Assembly (NCBI RefSeq): GCF_003369575.1
Contig: NZ_PIOC01000017.1
Location: 124,001 to 188,000, forward strand
Source: Oceanobacillus arenosus
GTDB lineage: Bacteria > Bacillota > Bacilli > Bacillales > Amphibacillaceae
Length of the DNA: 64,000 nucleotides
Reading direction: 5' to 3'
Part shown: positions 1 through 7,854 of the stretch, piece by piece
Numbering within the stretch: position 1 is the first letter of the stretch
Layout of the letters: each line of letters begins with the position of its first letter
Program-made: the position numbers and the translations under genes
The notes under the pieces: model-generated
The model's input: the letters and a program-made list of their open reading frames with translations, nothing else
Told to the model about the DNA's origin: nothing
Database searches by the model: none

Positions 1-138
1 CTTTCCGTTATGATGATATATAGAAAATGCCAAATCAGGATTATTTGGAAAGTTATCTTGTACTAACTGTTTAAGTTCATCAATAGCTATCGGAAATACA
101 TTATCGCTTTGTTTATTCGATCTAAATCTCTTTCGCAT
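1..138 (-). CDS. Partial hypothetical protein (N-terminal 46 residues)
   Basis: The gene runs off the left edge of the window; only its first 46 codons are present. The ATG at 136-138 (read on the minus strand) follows a clear GGAGG ribosome-binding site at 144-148. The visible protein starts MRKRFRSNKQ and is short, polar and without a membrane segment. I do not recognise the family. The frame stays open to the edge, so the protein is longer than what is seen here. Confidence 0.6.
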   Translation of the reverse strand, partial: MRKRFRSNKQSDNVFPIAIDELKQLVQDNFPNNPDLAFSIYHHNGK

Positions 139-274
139 ATGAACCTCCATGTATACTCAACCAGTTACGATTATTATGGTTGATAATGTGGAAGATTATG
201 TATGTTAAGAGAGATTATTTATTTTCGAAATGAGAAGATAGAATGTGTATTGTTGATTTAGATTGTCAAGAGAA

Positions 275-345
275 GAAGTATTTCTCGCTAGAAGCACGGT
301 GCTGGAGCTGGATGTGGCTGTTTCAGCATAAGAAGTATTTCAGCA
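275..345 (+). repeat. Dispersed intergenic repeat, family 1 (degenerate copy)
   Basis: This stretch contains the core TCGCT...GCTGGAGCTGGA(T/C)GTGGCTGTT that recurs at 18580-18668, 25660-25912 (opposite strand), 28984-29150 and 48818-48890 (opposite strand). It lies between the cut gene at the left edge and the carbonic-anhydrase-like gene. No coding frame is apparent in it. Confidence 0.6.
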
Positions 346-361
346 CAATTTTCTTATCTAC

Positions 362-394
362 AAAAAAAAGATTCACCATTTAAGGAGAATCTTT
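362..394 (-). terminator. Intrinsic terminator of the carbonic anhydrase-like gene
   Basis: Read on the minus strand, AAAGATTC and GAATCTTT form an 8-bp stem followed by eight Ts. The stem begins inside the stop codon of the gene at 393-947, a compact stop/terminator arrangement. Confidence 0.8.
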
Positions 395-947
395 AATCTT
401 CTTTTGAAACGATATCAACTTTTCCAGTGCCAGGATCAATAACGAGGCCATGAACTTTGATTTCTTTTGGAAGGAGTGGATGATTGCGGATGATTTGTAA
501 GCTTTGCATGATTGATTCTTCCACCGTATCAAATCCATGAAATTCTTCATGTAAATTAATACCGCCATGTGTGAGGGTATCAATTGTTTCTTGAGGGATT
601 CCACGCTCAGTCATACTGACAGTTAATGAGTCTGTATCAACATGTGACATACCGCAATCATGATGACCGATTACAACAACCTCGTCAGCTTTTAGTGTAA
701 ACACTGCAACAAGAATACTCTTCATGATGCTGTCGAAAGGTTTTCTAATAATTGCACCAGCATTTTTAACCATTTTAACGTCACCATTTCGGATATTTAA
801 TGCGCGCTGCAATAATTCAACTAATCGCGATTCCATACAAGTAAAGATGACCATTTTTTTATTTGGATATTTATCTGTTTTGTATTGCTCATACTGCTTA
901 TCCTCAACAAATTTTTCATTAAATGCCAGCATTTCTTCTAAATGCAT
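393..947 (-). CDS. Beta-class carbonic anhydrase-like protein (YtiB type)
   Basis: The 184-residue product looks like a small beta-class carbonic anhydrase, a cytosolic zinc enzyme interconverting CO2 and bicarbonate. Zinc ligands expected for the family are visible: Cys37, and His95 with Cys98 in the HHDC block. The usual C-x-D-x-R active-site motif reads C-M-E-S-R (residues 37-41), so the Asp that normally pairs with the Arg is Glu; activity could differ. The ATG follows AAGGAG on the minus strand (about 955-961). It stands alone, with its own terminator. B. subtilis YtiB is the closest protein I recall in size and motifs. A gas-sensing or non-catalytic role cannot be excluded. Confidence 0.8.
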   Translation of the reverse strand: MHLEEMLAFNEKFVEDKQYEQYKTDKYPNKKMVIFTCMESRLVELLQRALNIRNGDVKMVKNAGAIIRKPFDSIMKSILVAVFTLKADEVVVIGHHDCGMSHVDTDSLTVSMTERGIPQETIDTLTHGGINLHEEFHGFDTVEESIMQSLQIIRNHPLLPKEIKVHGLVIDPGTGKVDIVSKED

Positions 948-1150
948 CTAACCAACTCCTTTTTTATATTATCTAAAAACTATATCAAAAGATTGTAAAA
1001 AATGAAAGGTTATTGACAAATTACGACTAAATAGTTAGGTATTCTTAAGTGTGTTATAGAGAAAAATTTCCCGTTTTTTGATAGAAAAGAGATGTATAAT
1101 GGGAGAAGAGTCACGGCTTGTTAAATTTTCTAAATAATTCAAAAGTATTA

Positions 1151-1179
1151 TTGATTCGATCAAAATTTTAGCATATAAT
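1151..1179 (+). promoter_or_regulatory. Sigma-A-like promoter
   Basis: TTGATT (1151-1156), a 17-bp spacer and TATAAT (1174-1179) precede the small gene at 1211 by about 30 bp. Confidence 0.6.
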
Positions 1180-1210
1180 AGCATTACAGTTTTAAGAAGG
1201 GGGAATAGAA

Positions 1211-1447
1211 ATGGAAGATTTTGTTCGGAATTGTCGTTTATGTGAACTACCAATGAATAGTAGCCCATTTAGCATGTGTCCTACATGTTTAAATGATAAC
1301 AATAATGTTCAAAATTTCATTTATAAAAATCCTCTTGTTTCAATTGAAGAGATAGCACAATTCACTAGTGTTCCGATTGAAAAGGTAGCAAAGCTAGTAG
1401 ACTTGGGACACAGTTACAAAAGAAATATAGAAGATGTGACATATTGA
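1211..1447 (+). CDS. Small zinc-ribbon protein
   Basis: The 78-residue product has two Cys-x-x-Cys pairs near its N-terminus (CRLC at residues 8-11 and CPTC at about 23-26), enough to hold one zinc ion. The C-terminal half looks like a short helical, HTH-like stretch (SIEEIAQFTSVPIEKVAKLV). It resembles the small YvyF-type 'flagellar operon' proteins in layout, but there are no flagellar genes here, so I give no function. AGAAGGGGG upstream of the ATG is a good ribosome-binding site, and a consensus-like promoter is about 30 bp further up. Confidence 0.7.
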   Translation: MEDFVRNCRLCELPMNSSPFSMCPTCLNDNNNVQNFIYKNPLVSIEEIAQFTSVPIEKVAKLVDLGHSYKRNIEDVTY

Positions 1448-1472
1448 CGTTGTTCTTCTATTGAATATGGAT

Positions 1473-1518
1473 AAATAGAAGAGAATAACTTGTACCAGAT
1501 GCATGTTCTCTTCTATTT
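1473..1518. other. Perfect hairpin between convergent genes
   Basis: AAATAGAAGAGAA (1473-1485) and its exact complement (1506-1518) form a 13-bp stem with a 20-nt loop. It sits between the convergent small zinc-ribbon gene and the chemoreceptor. Neither side carries a T-run, so it is either a weak bidirectional terminator or an mRNA 3'-end stabiliser. Confidence 0.6.
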
Positions 1519-1551
1519 GGTAAATGGCGGAACAAGGCATGCATGCCAGAA

Positions 1552-2505
1552 TTAATGAACCTTCTCATTAATTCCAGTAATACCCGCTGCTAATTGTTGA
1601 TCGACTATTTTAGCGTCATTAATATGTTGAAGTAATGTTTGTTTAATGGTTGCAAAAGAATCATTTGTACGATTGATTTCATTGACCATTTTACTTGTAA
1701 GATTATTCTGACTCGTAATATCCTCTAATACATTAATTGTGATTTCCTTCGAATTTTCTACAATTGTATTCATTTCACTTAGCATTTCGACGGTCTTATT
1801 ATTAAATGTTGTAGAGTTTTGTACGGTTTCTTGATTCTCAATTGTTCCTTGTTCTGCATCTTTAATCTGTTCTTGAATCGTAGTTGCAACTTCATCAATC
1901 GTTGATGTACTCTCTCTCGTGCTTTCCGCAAGCTTACCAACCTCAGCAGCAACCACCGCAAAGCCTTTTCCATGTTCACCAGCACGGGCAGCTTCAATGG
2001 AAGCATTCAATGCGAGTAGGTTTGTTTGATTCGCAATGTCACTAATAACTTGAACAATCTCCCTAATCGTCTTGGAATGTTCACCAAGCTCCCGCATCCT
2101 TGCTGCAGTATTGCCCATTTGTAATTCAAGGTTATCCATTAATAATTTATTTTGCTCGACAATTTGTAGGTAATATCCCGTATGTGAAGCTAGTTTCTCA
2201 TAATTGTTTACAATTTCATTGCCCTTCACAACTAACTCCTCAGAATGTTGATTGGATTGTTCACCAAGGGATTGAATCTCTTCAAATTGATGTTTTATCT
2301 GTATCACGAGATCCTCTAAATTATGATGTTGCCCATTTACCTGCTCTTGTTGCTTAATCGTATGTAATAAATTTGTTTCAAATTCACTTAGAAATTGTTG
2401 ATGCTCTTGTTTGATATTTAACTTTTCTTGCTCCAATAAAGCTATTTTCTGTTGTGCTACATGCAACTGTTCTTCAAGTGTTTTTATTTTATTTGCTTTT
2501 CGCAT
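1552..2505 (-). CDS. Soluble methyl-accepting chemotaxis-type signal transducer
   Basis: The 317-residue protein has no signal peptide or membrane segment. Residues 1-60 are a charged coiled coil, and residues about 120-310 form the MCP cytoplasmic signalling domain. The highly conserved hairpin tip that contacts CheA/CheW is intact at about residues 150-200 ([20 protein letters not shown] and following). There is no recognisable ligand-binding domain (no PAS, globin or CZB), so the input is unknown; the N-terminal coiled coil may be the sensing or partner-binding part. It resembles soluble chemoreceptors such as B. subtilis YfmS. No che genes are adjacent. The start is the ATG at 2503-2505, behind a GGGGGAAG-type ribosome-binding site. 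Confidence 0.85.
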   Translation of the reverse strand: MRKANKIKTLEEQLHVAQQKIALLEQEKLNIKQEHQQFLSEFETNLLHTIKQQEQVNGQHHNLEDLVIQIKHQFEEIQSLGEQSNQHSEELVVKGNEIVNNYEKLASHTGYYLQIVEQNKLLMDNLELQMGNTAARMRELGEHSKTIREIVQVISDIANQTNLLALNASIEAARAGEHGKGFAVVAAEVGKLAESTRESTSTIDEVATTIQEQIKDAEQGTIENQETVQNSTTFNNKTVEMLSEMNTIVENSKEITINVLEDITSQNNLTSKMVNEINRTNDSFATIKQTLLQHINDAKIVDQQLAAGITGINEKVH

Positions 2506-2595
2506 TTTTCTTCCCCCGGTAATTTAATAAGATCAGGACTATAGTATTATATTCGGCTAGTTGTAAGAATTTGTAAAGCAATTTGCAAAAAATTA

Positions 2596-2624
2596 TTGAC
2601 TCTCCGTTTTCTAAATACTATAAT
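2596..2624 (+). promoter_or_regulatory. Strong sigma-A-like promoter of the bmrCD leader
   Basis: TTGACT (2596-2601), exactly 17 bp, then a perfect TATAAT (2619-2624). Transcription would start near 2631, giving a leader of about 265 nt before the first ABC transporter gene. Confidence 0.85.
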
Positions 2625-2659
2625 AATTGAGAAGCATAAAAAGAAGGGAGGTTACTACT

Positions 2660-2740
2660 ATGGAAAAGGTATATCGTATTCAGATAATTAATTTCATAAA
2701 TAGTGTGACCTCGATCGGTAAGAATGACATTCTCTACTAG
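2660..2740 (+). CDS. 26-residue leader peptide upstream of the ABC exporter (bmrB-like)
   Basis: A short open frame, ATG to TAG, encodes a 26-residue peptide (start MEKVYRIQII, end NDILY). It has an excellent ribosome-binding site, AGGGAGG at 2644-2650 with a 9-nt spacing, and lies just downstream of a consensus promoter. Its 3' half contains segment TGTGACCT (2704-2711), the exact complement of AGGTCACA at 2762-2769. In B. subtilis the orthologous exporter operon starts with the leader gene bmrB, whose translation controls an attenuator in response to ribosome-targeting drugs. The peptide has no run of a single amino acid, so sensing of general ribosome stalling is more likely than charging of one tRNA. 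Its own function as a peptide is doubtful. Confidence 0.7.
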   Translation: MEKVYRIQIINFINSVTSIGKNDILY

Positions 2741-2827
2741 AGATAATTCTTCTTCCTTTTCAGGTCACAATTGTCTGTGACTTTTTGTAATTGGGAGAAA
2801 TAGGGGTTTTGGAATAGCCTATTTTTT
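2704..2827 (+). promoter_or_regulatory. Attenuator: mutually exclusive leader RNA stems
   Basis: Segment A (TGTGACCT, 2704-2711, inside the leader peptide frame) can pair perfectly over 8 bp with segment B (AGGTCACA, 2762-2769). B can instead pair with C (TGTGACTT, 2776-2783), a hairpin followed by a T-run (2784-2786). A second stem, AAATAGG (2798-2804) with CCTATTT (2818-2824), also ends in Ts. A further hairpin (about 2720-2751) overlaps the peptide stop codon. A:B pairing would exclude B:C, as expected of antiterminator and terminator. Ribosome position on the leader frame would choose between them. This is inference from pairing only. Confidence 0.6.
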
Positions 2828-2831
2828 GATT

Positions 2832-2860
2832 GCATACGTTAGAGACGTGTGCTTTTTTTT
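2832..2860 (+). terminator. Leader terminator immediately upstream of bmrC
   Basis: GCATACG (2832-2838) and CGTGTGC (2846-2852) form a 7-bp stem with one G-U pair, followed by eight Ts (2853-2860). It lies only about 35 bp before the first exporter gene and after the leader peptide, as expected of a conditional attenuator. Confidence 0.8.
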
Positions 2861-2895
2861 GTGCTTAAAATAAACAGAGAGAGAAGGTGGGGTAA

Positions 2896-4647
2896 GTGTT
2901 TCAGGTTTTTAAGAAATTGGATTGGTTTTTTAAACATTATTGGAAGCGATATACATTTGCAATACTAGCACTTATTACGGCGAGTGCGATTGGGCTAATT
3001 CCGCCAAAACTTGTTGGATTTACAATCGACCAAATCCAATTTAATTCGCTAACAACTCAATTTTTAACCAGCATAATACTCGGGTATTTAGCACTTATCG
3101 TTGTTCATTACACCATATCGTTTTTATGGGATTACACGCTTTTCGGTGGTGCTGTAATTTTAGAAAAATGGGTTCGAAGCAATTTAATGTCCCACTTTCT
3201 AAAAATGACACCAACCTTTTATGGGAAATATCGAACTGGAGATTTAATGGCAAGATCAACCAATGATCTTAAAGCAATCAATCTTACTGCAGGGTATGGT
3301 GTATTAACTCTTGTGGATTCAAGTATTTTTATGTTGATGATCATACTGGTGATGGGCTTCACCATTAGTTGGCAATTGACGATAGCAGCGTTAATTCCTT
3401 TACCAATCATGGCTGTTGTGATGAATAAATATGGTGCAGCAATCCATTCGCGATTTACTAAAGCACAAGCAGCCTTTGGTGAGATGAATAATGAGGTACT
3501 CGAATCGATTCGTGGTGTCCGAGTAATTCGTGCATTTGTTCAGGAGAAACAGGATGCCGAAAGATTTGAAAATATGACTGAGAATGTCTATAGCAAGAAC
3601 ATTGAAGTTGCTAAGATTGATGCACTTTTTGAACCAACAATGAAAATCCTTGTTGGGCTATCCTATGCAATTGGACTGGGATATGGTGCTTTCCTCGTCT
3701 TTGGAAATAAGATTACTCTAGGTGATTTGGTGACATTTAATGTGTACCTTGGGATGTTAATTTGGCCAATGTTTGCTGTTGGGGAATTAATAAATATTTT
3801 ACAGCGAGGAAATGCTTCACTGGATCGTGTTAATAATACATTAGATTACGAAGCAGATGTGAAAGATGCTGAGAAACTTCAAACCGTAAATAAGGTTGAC
3901 TCTATTCAGTTTGCGCATGTCAACTTCTCTTATCCAGGTACAGAGATGAACCAATTGACAGATATATCATTGTTGGTAAAGAAGGGGCAAACAATTGGTA
4001 TCGTTGGAAAAACGGGTGCAGGAAAGTCAACATTATTTAAATTATTACTCAGACAGTATGCAGGCCTAACAGGTCAAATTAGCATTTCTAATGTTGATTT
4101 ATTGAATATCAGCTTAGAACAAATCAGATCTTGGATTGGGTATGTACCACAGGATCAAATCATGTTTTCAAAAACAATACGGGAAAATATTCAGTTCGGA
4201 AAAACGGAGGCAACGGATGAAGAAATTTTCCGAGTGATGGATCTCGCGCATTTTCTTGATGATATTAAACAATTGCCAAATGGTCTTGATACACAAGTTG
4301 GAGAAACGGGAATTACATTATCTGGCGGACAGAAGCAACGAGTTGCACTGGCAAGAGCATTTATTAAAAATCCTGAAATACTAATTTTAGATGATTCCAT
4401 GTCTGCCGTTGACGGAAAAACGGAAGCCAAAATAATTGAACATTTAAGAAGGGAACGTAAAAATAAAACGACCTTCATTGCCTCACATCGATTGTCGGCA
4501 GTTACGCATGCAGATCATATAATTGTGCTGGAAAATGGGAAAATTATCGAAGAAGGTACCCATGAAGCATTAATTGCGTTTAATGGGTGGTATAAAGAGC
4601 AATACAATGCACAACAGCTTGAAGATGGGGAGGTGGCGAGCGAATGA
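2896..4647 (+). CDS. bmrC: Heterodimeric multidrug ABC exporter, BmrC/YheI subunit
   Basis: The 583-residue half-transporter has six membrane helices (about residues 20-310) and an ATP-binding domain. It is one half of an inner-membrane drug exporter of the BmrCD type. Walker A is GKTGAGKST at 371-379, the signature is LSGGQ at about 475, and Walker B ends ILILDD with Asp500 where the catalytic Glu normally sits. That degenerate residue is the hallmark of the BmrC half of asymmetric exporters; the partner keeps its Glu. The start is GTG at 2896 behind AGGTGGGG. The stop overlaps the next gene by 4 bp (ATGA), indicating translational coupling. Expression is probably governed by the leader attenuator. 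Confidence 0.93.
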   Translation: MFQVFKKLDWFFKHYWKRYTFAILALITASAIGLIPPKLVGFTIDQIQFNSLTTQFLTSIILGYLALIVVHYTISFLWDYTLFGGAVILEKWVRSNLMSHFLKMTPTFYGKYRTGDLMARSTNDLKAINLTAGYGVLTLVDSSIFMLMIILVMGFTISWQLTIAALIPLPIMAVVMNKYGAAIHSRFTKAQAAFGEMNNEVLESIRGVRVIRAFVQEKQDAERFENMTENVYSKNIEVAKIDALFEPTMKILVGLSYAIGLGYGAFLVFGNKITLGDLVTFNVYLGMLIWPMFAVGELINILQRGNASLDRVNNTLDYEADVKDAEKLQTVNKVDSIQFAHVNFSYPGTEMNQLTDISLLVKKGQTIGIVGKTGAGKSTLFKLLLRQYAGLTGQISISNVDLLNISLEQIRSWIGYVPQDQIMFSKTIRENIQFGKTEATDEEIFRVMDLAHFLDDIKQLPNGLDTQVGETGITLSGGQKQRVALARAFIKNPEILILDDSMSAVDGKTEAKIIEHLRRERKNKTTFIASHRLSAVTHADHIIVLENGKIIEEGTHEALIAFNGWYKEQYNAQQLEDGEVASE

Positions 4648-6674
4648 AGCCGACAACAGAAAAACGACTATTTCAATATGCATTACAATTTAAAAAAGGA
4701 ATCATCATTGGTTTAATCTGTTTAATGGTTGCTGTAGCACTGGAGCTTGCTGGTCCATTAATTGCGAAGACTATCATTGATGATCACATTCTTGGGGTGG
4801 AAGGTTATTGGCAGGAAGTGTCTGGCACAGAAAACAAAGACGCGGTTTCGTATCATGAATTGTTGTATAAGCGTGTAGATCGCCTAACGCCAGAGGAAGG
4901 AAATTTAGGAAGTGCTAGCACTCTTTTACAAATCGGTATGACCTATTATTTAATTGATGAGGAAGTCCCATTAGAGGGAAAACGTAGTGTGGCAGATGGT
5001 GTCATTTCGATTGATACCGGTAACGAAACGCTGACTTTCGGTGGGGAAAGACTCTCTCTATCTGAAGTTACAGCCTTTTATAAACCAGAGCAACTGCCTA
5101 TTTTATTATTGCTGGGCTTATATATGTTCTTGATTGTAATTGCAGGTTTTTTTCAATTCTTCAAAACGTTTTTATTACAAAAATCTGCTAACCAGATTGT
5201 GAAGAAGATGCGAAATGATTTGTTCGCCCATACCCAGCGCGTGCCAATAGATTATTTTGTTGACCGTCCAGCAGGAACAATTTTAGCTAGAATTACGAAT
5301 GATACGGAGGCAATACGAGATCTATATGAACGTGTATTATCGATCATTGTCACAAGTGCCGTCTATATGGCGGGAATATTTGTCGCACTCTTTATTCTAG
5401 ATATAAAGCTTGCTGTAATGTGCTTGGCAATTATTCCTTTGCTCTATATTTGGATGAAAGTCTATAAAAATTTCGGAACGAAGTATAATACAGTAATTCG
5501 CGCAACAAATAGTGAAATTAATGGGAACATTAATGAAGCGATTCAAGGAATGCCGATTATTCAAGCATTCAATCGTGAAAAGAAAACGCAAGAGGAATTT
5601 GAAATCTTGAATGAACGTCATTATAAGTATCAAAGGAAGCTGCTGAAATTACAAGCACTCACACAGTATAACTTAGTTACTGTTATTCGAAATTTAACTT
5701 TTGTCGGCTTTATTTGGTACTTTGGTGGTGCTTCATTAGATTTAACAAGTGTAATTTCTATTGGAATGCTTTATGCATTCGTGGATTATATCACCCGCTT
5801 ATTTGAACCAGTAACAGATATTGTTAATCAATTGCCATTACTGGAGCAGGCTAGAGTTGCAGGAAACCGTGTATTTGAATTAATGGATATGGACGGTGAA
5901 GAAGTTGTTCTAGATAAGGTTAATAAGTACGAAGGAAATATTATTTTTGATCATGTATCATTTGCATATAAGGAAGACGAGTATGTTCTAAAGGATATCT
6001 CCTTTGAAATTAAATCAGGCGAAACGGTCGCATTTGTTGGTCATACAGGCTCAGGAAAAAGTTCGATCATGAATATACTATTCCGATTTTATGACCCGCA
6101 AAAAGGGAAAATTACAATTGACGGATTTAGCACGAAGGAATGGTCACGGCAGCAGGTTAGGAGTTACATGGGGATTGTCCTGCAGGATCCGTTTCTCTTC
6201 TCTGGTACGATTCTTTCCAATGTAACAATGAATGATCCAAAGATTTCAAAGGAAAGAGCAATCGAAGCATTAAAGGCTGTTGGTGCTGACCGATTTATTG
6301 AAAAGCTCCCGAAATCTTACGAAGAGGTTGTTACAGAAGGCGGGACAACATACTCGTTAGGGGAGAGACAATTAATCTCGTTCGCTCGTGCACTAGCATT
6401 TAATCCAGCTATTTTAATTTTAGATGAGGCAACGGCAAATATTGATACCGAAACGGAAATGGTGATCCAACGTGCATTAGACGTATTAAAGCAAGGAAGA
6501 ACGACACTTGTGATTGCCCATCGTTTATCAACAATTCAACAAGCAGATACTATTTTTGTCCTTGAACATGGTACAATTAAAGAACAGGGTAATCACGAAC
6601 AGCTTATTACAGAAAAAGGATTATATTATCAAATGTATAAGATGCAACAAGGAAAAGTAAAAGCGGCTGTATAG
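4644..6674 (+). CDS. bmrD: Heterodimeric multidrug ABC exporter, BmrD/YheH subunit
   Basis: This 676-residue half-transporter pairs with the preceding one. An extra domain of about 100 residues (about 50-150) is inserted between the first two membrane helices and would face outside; the same insertion is known in BmrD. Walker A (GHTGSGKSS) and a complete Walker B with catalytic Glu (ILILDEATANID) are present. The signature is altered (SLGERQ instead of LSGGQ). Together with Asp500 of BmrC this gives one canonical and one degenerate nucleotide site. It starts inside the last codons of bmrC. No terminator is obvious directly after it. Confidence 0.93.
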   Translation: MKPTTEKRLFQYALQFKKGIIIGLICLMVAVALELAGPLIAKTIIDDHILGVEGYWQEVSGTENKDAVSYHELLYKRVDRLTPEEGNLGSASTLLQIGMTYYLIDEEVPLEGKRSVADGVISIDTGNETLTFGGERLSLSEVTAFYKPEQLPILLLLGLYMFLIVIAGFFQFFKTFLLQKSANQIVKKMRNDLFAHTQRVPIDYFVDRPAGTILARITNDTEAIRDLYERVLSIIVTSAVYMAGIFVALFILDIKLAVMCLAIIPLLYIWMKVYKNFGTKYNTVIRATNSEINGNINEAIQGMPIIQAFNREKKTQEEFEILNERHYKYQRKLLKLQALTQYNLVTVIRNLTFVGFIWYFGGASLDLTSVISIGMLYAFVDYITRLFEPVTDIVNQLPLLEQARVAGNRVFELMDMDGEEVVLDKVNKYEGNIIFDHVSFAYKEDEYVLKDISFEIKSGETVAFVGHTGSGKSSIMNILFRFYDPQKGKITIDGFSTKEWSRQQVRSYMGIVLQDPFLFSGTILSNVTMNDPKISKERAIEALKAVGADRFIEKLPKSYEEVVTEGGTTYSLGERQLISFARALAFNPAILILDEATANIDTETEMVIQRALDVLKQGRTTLVIAHRLSTIQQADTIFVLEHGTIKEQGNHEQLITEKGLYYQMYKMQQGKVKAAV

Positions 6675-6710
6675 ATTAAAGGATTATCGACTTATGAGGT
6701 GACATGTCGG

Positions 6711-7529
6711 ATGGACAAAAATGAACAAGATAAACACGATATGATTGATAATGATCTATATGAAGAATTCGATGATGAAGAGCTCTATGAACTTGTTGAA
6801 GCAGAACGCCAGAAAGTACTATTAAAAGAAAAAAATGATAAAGAGAAAAAACCAAAACGGCCATTTCCTAAATGGGCGTTTTGGCTTATTGCTATTGCAA
6901 TGTTCTTTAATGTATTTGCACTACTGCCGCAAACCTTTTCCATTCCTGCGATTGAATTCTTAAAAACATCAGCAGCATTATCCACAAGTGAAACTGTCCA
7001 ACAACAAAAGCAGGCTGTTGTTGTAATCGAGACTGAAAATAGCAAAGGGACAGGTTTTGCAATTTCCAGTGATGGCATCATCCTAACGAATTATCATGTG
7101 ATTGAAGACAAAAATGCACTGACGGTCGCATTTCCTGAAGATGGTCTCTTTCAAGCGAAAGTAATCGAAACCTACCCAACGATTGATTTAGCGGTGATAG
7201 AAGTAGATGGAGAGGATTTGCCTTACTTACCTTTAGCAAAAAATCCAACGTATGAATCAGGAAAGGCAATCTCCTTTATTGGTAATCCTTTAAAATTTAA
7301 TGGAATCGCAAACGAGGGAAATATTATCCACTATATGCAATTATCCAGTTGGGATGAAGCGGTTATCATGATAGAAGCGCCAGTATATAGAGGGAATAGT
7401 GGAAGTCCAATTTTAAATCAAGATGGGGAAGTAATTGGCATAATTTTCGCTACATTGAATCATGATACATATGGAAGGGTAGGGCTCTTCATACCAATTA
7501 GCCTTTACTATCAATACCATTCGGAGTGA
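6711..7529 (+). CDS. Membrane-anchored trypsin-like serine protease
   Basis: The 272-residue protein has a highly charged cytoplasmic N-terminus (about 45 residues), one membrane helix (WAFWLIAIAMFFNVFALLPQ) and an extracellular S1C/trypsin-like domain. The catalytic triad is visible as His in TNYHVIE, Asp in TIDLAVIEV and Ser in RGNSGSPI. There is no PDZ domain, so it is shorter than HtrA/DegP. It is likely a housekeeping or surface quality-control protease. I chose the ATG at 6711 because AGGTGA at 6697-6702 gives a proper 8-nt spacing; the in-frame GTG at 6699 lies in the ribosome-binding site. It follows the exporter operon by 36 bp and may be read through from it. Confidence 0.88.
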   Translation: MDKNEQDKHDMIDNDLYEEFDDEELYELVEAERQKVLLKEKNDKEKKPKRPFPKWAFWLIAIAMFFNVFALLPQTFSIPAIEFLKTSAALSTSETVQQQKQAVVVIETENSKGTGFAISSDGIILTNYHVIEDKNALTVAFPEDGLFQAKVIETYPTIDLAVIEVDGEDLPYLPLAKNPTYESGKAISFIGNPLKFNGIANEGNIIHYMQLSSWDEAVIMIEAPVYRGNSGSPILNQDGEVIGIIFATLNHDTYGRVGLFIPISLYYQYHSE

Positions 7530-7576
7530 TTATCCTTCGCTCGTTTCATATCTTTTTTTTCTTTATTTGATAAACT

Positions 7577-7657
7577 GCGGACTAAGTTAGGCGCAAAGCT
7601 TTGTGTATTTCTGGAGCGACTGGACTGAGAACCCTTAAGCACATTAAACTAGTCCGC
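7577..7657. repeat. Intergenic repeat, family 2, with terminal inverted repeats
   Basis: The element begins GCGGACTA and ends TAGTCCGC, and carries the core TGTATTTCTGGAGCGACT. The same core, on the opposite strand, is found at 36066-36213 within a similar bracket. No coding potential is seen. It looks like a small non-autonomous repeat of the kind common in this group of bacilli. Confidence 0.6.
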
Positions 7658-7725
7658 ACTTTACATCAAGTAAGCACTTTGATGATAAATATAGTAAGGC
7701 TTTCTAACTAGATTAGCGCGATTAG

Positions 7726-7763
7726 GGCTGTTACTTTGAAACAAGGTGACAGCCTGTATTTTT
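7726..7763 (+). terminator. Possible terminator
   Basis: GGCTGTTAC and GTGACAGCC form a 9-bp stem (one G-U) followed by TGTATTTTT. It lies about 200 bp after the protease gene and before the PRC-barrel gene. Confidence 0.5.
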
Positions 7764-7854
7764 AAAATAGCAACAATCCTCTAAAAAGCGGGCTTGGTTT
7801 TAAATAAATCCATTATGGGTATATAACATGTAATCGACTTTGGAGGCGATATTC

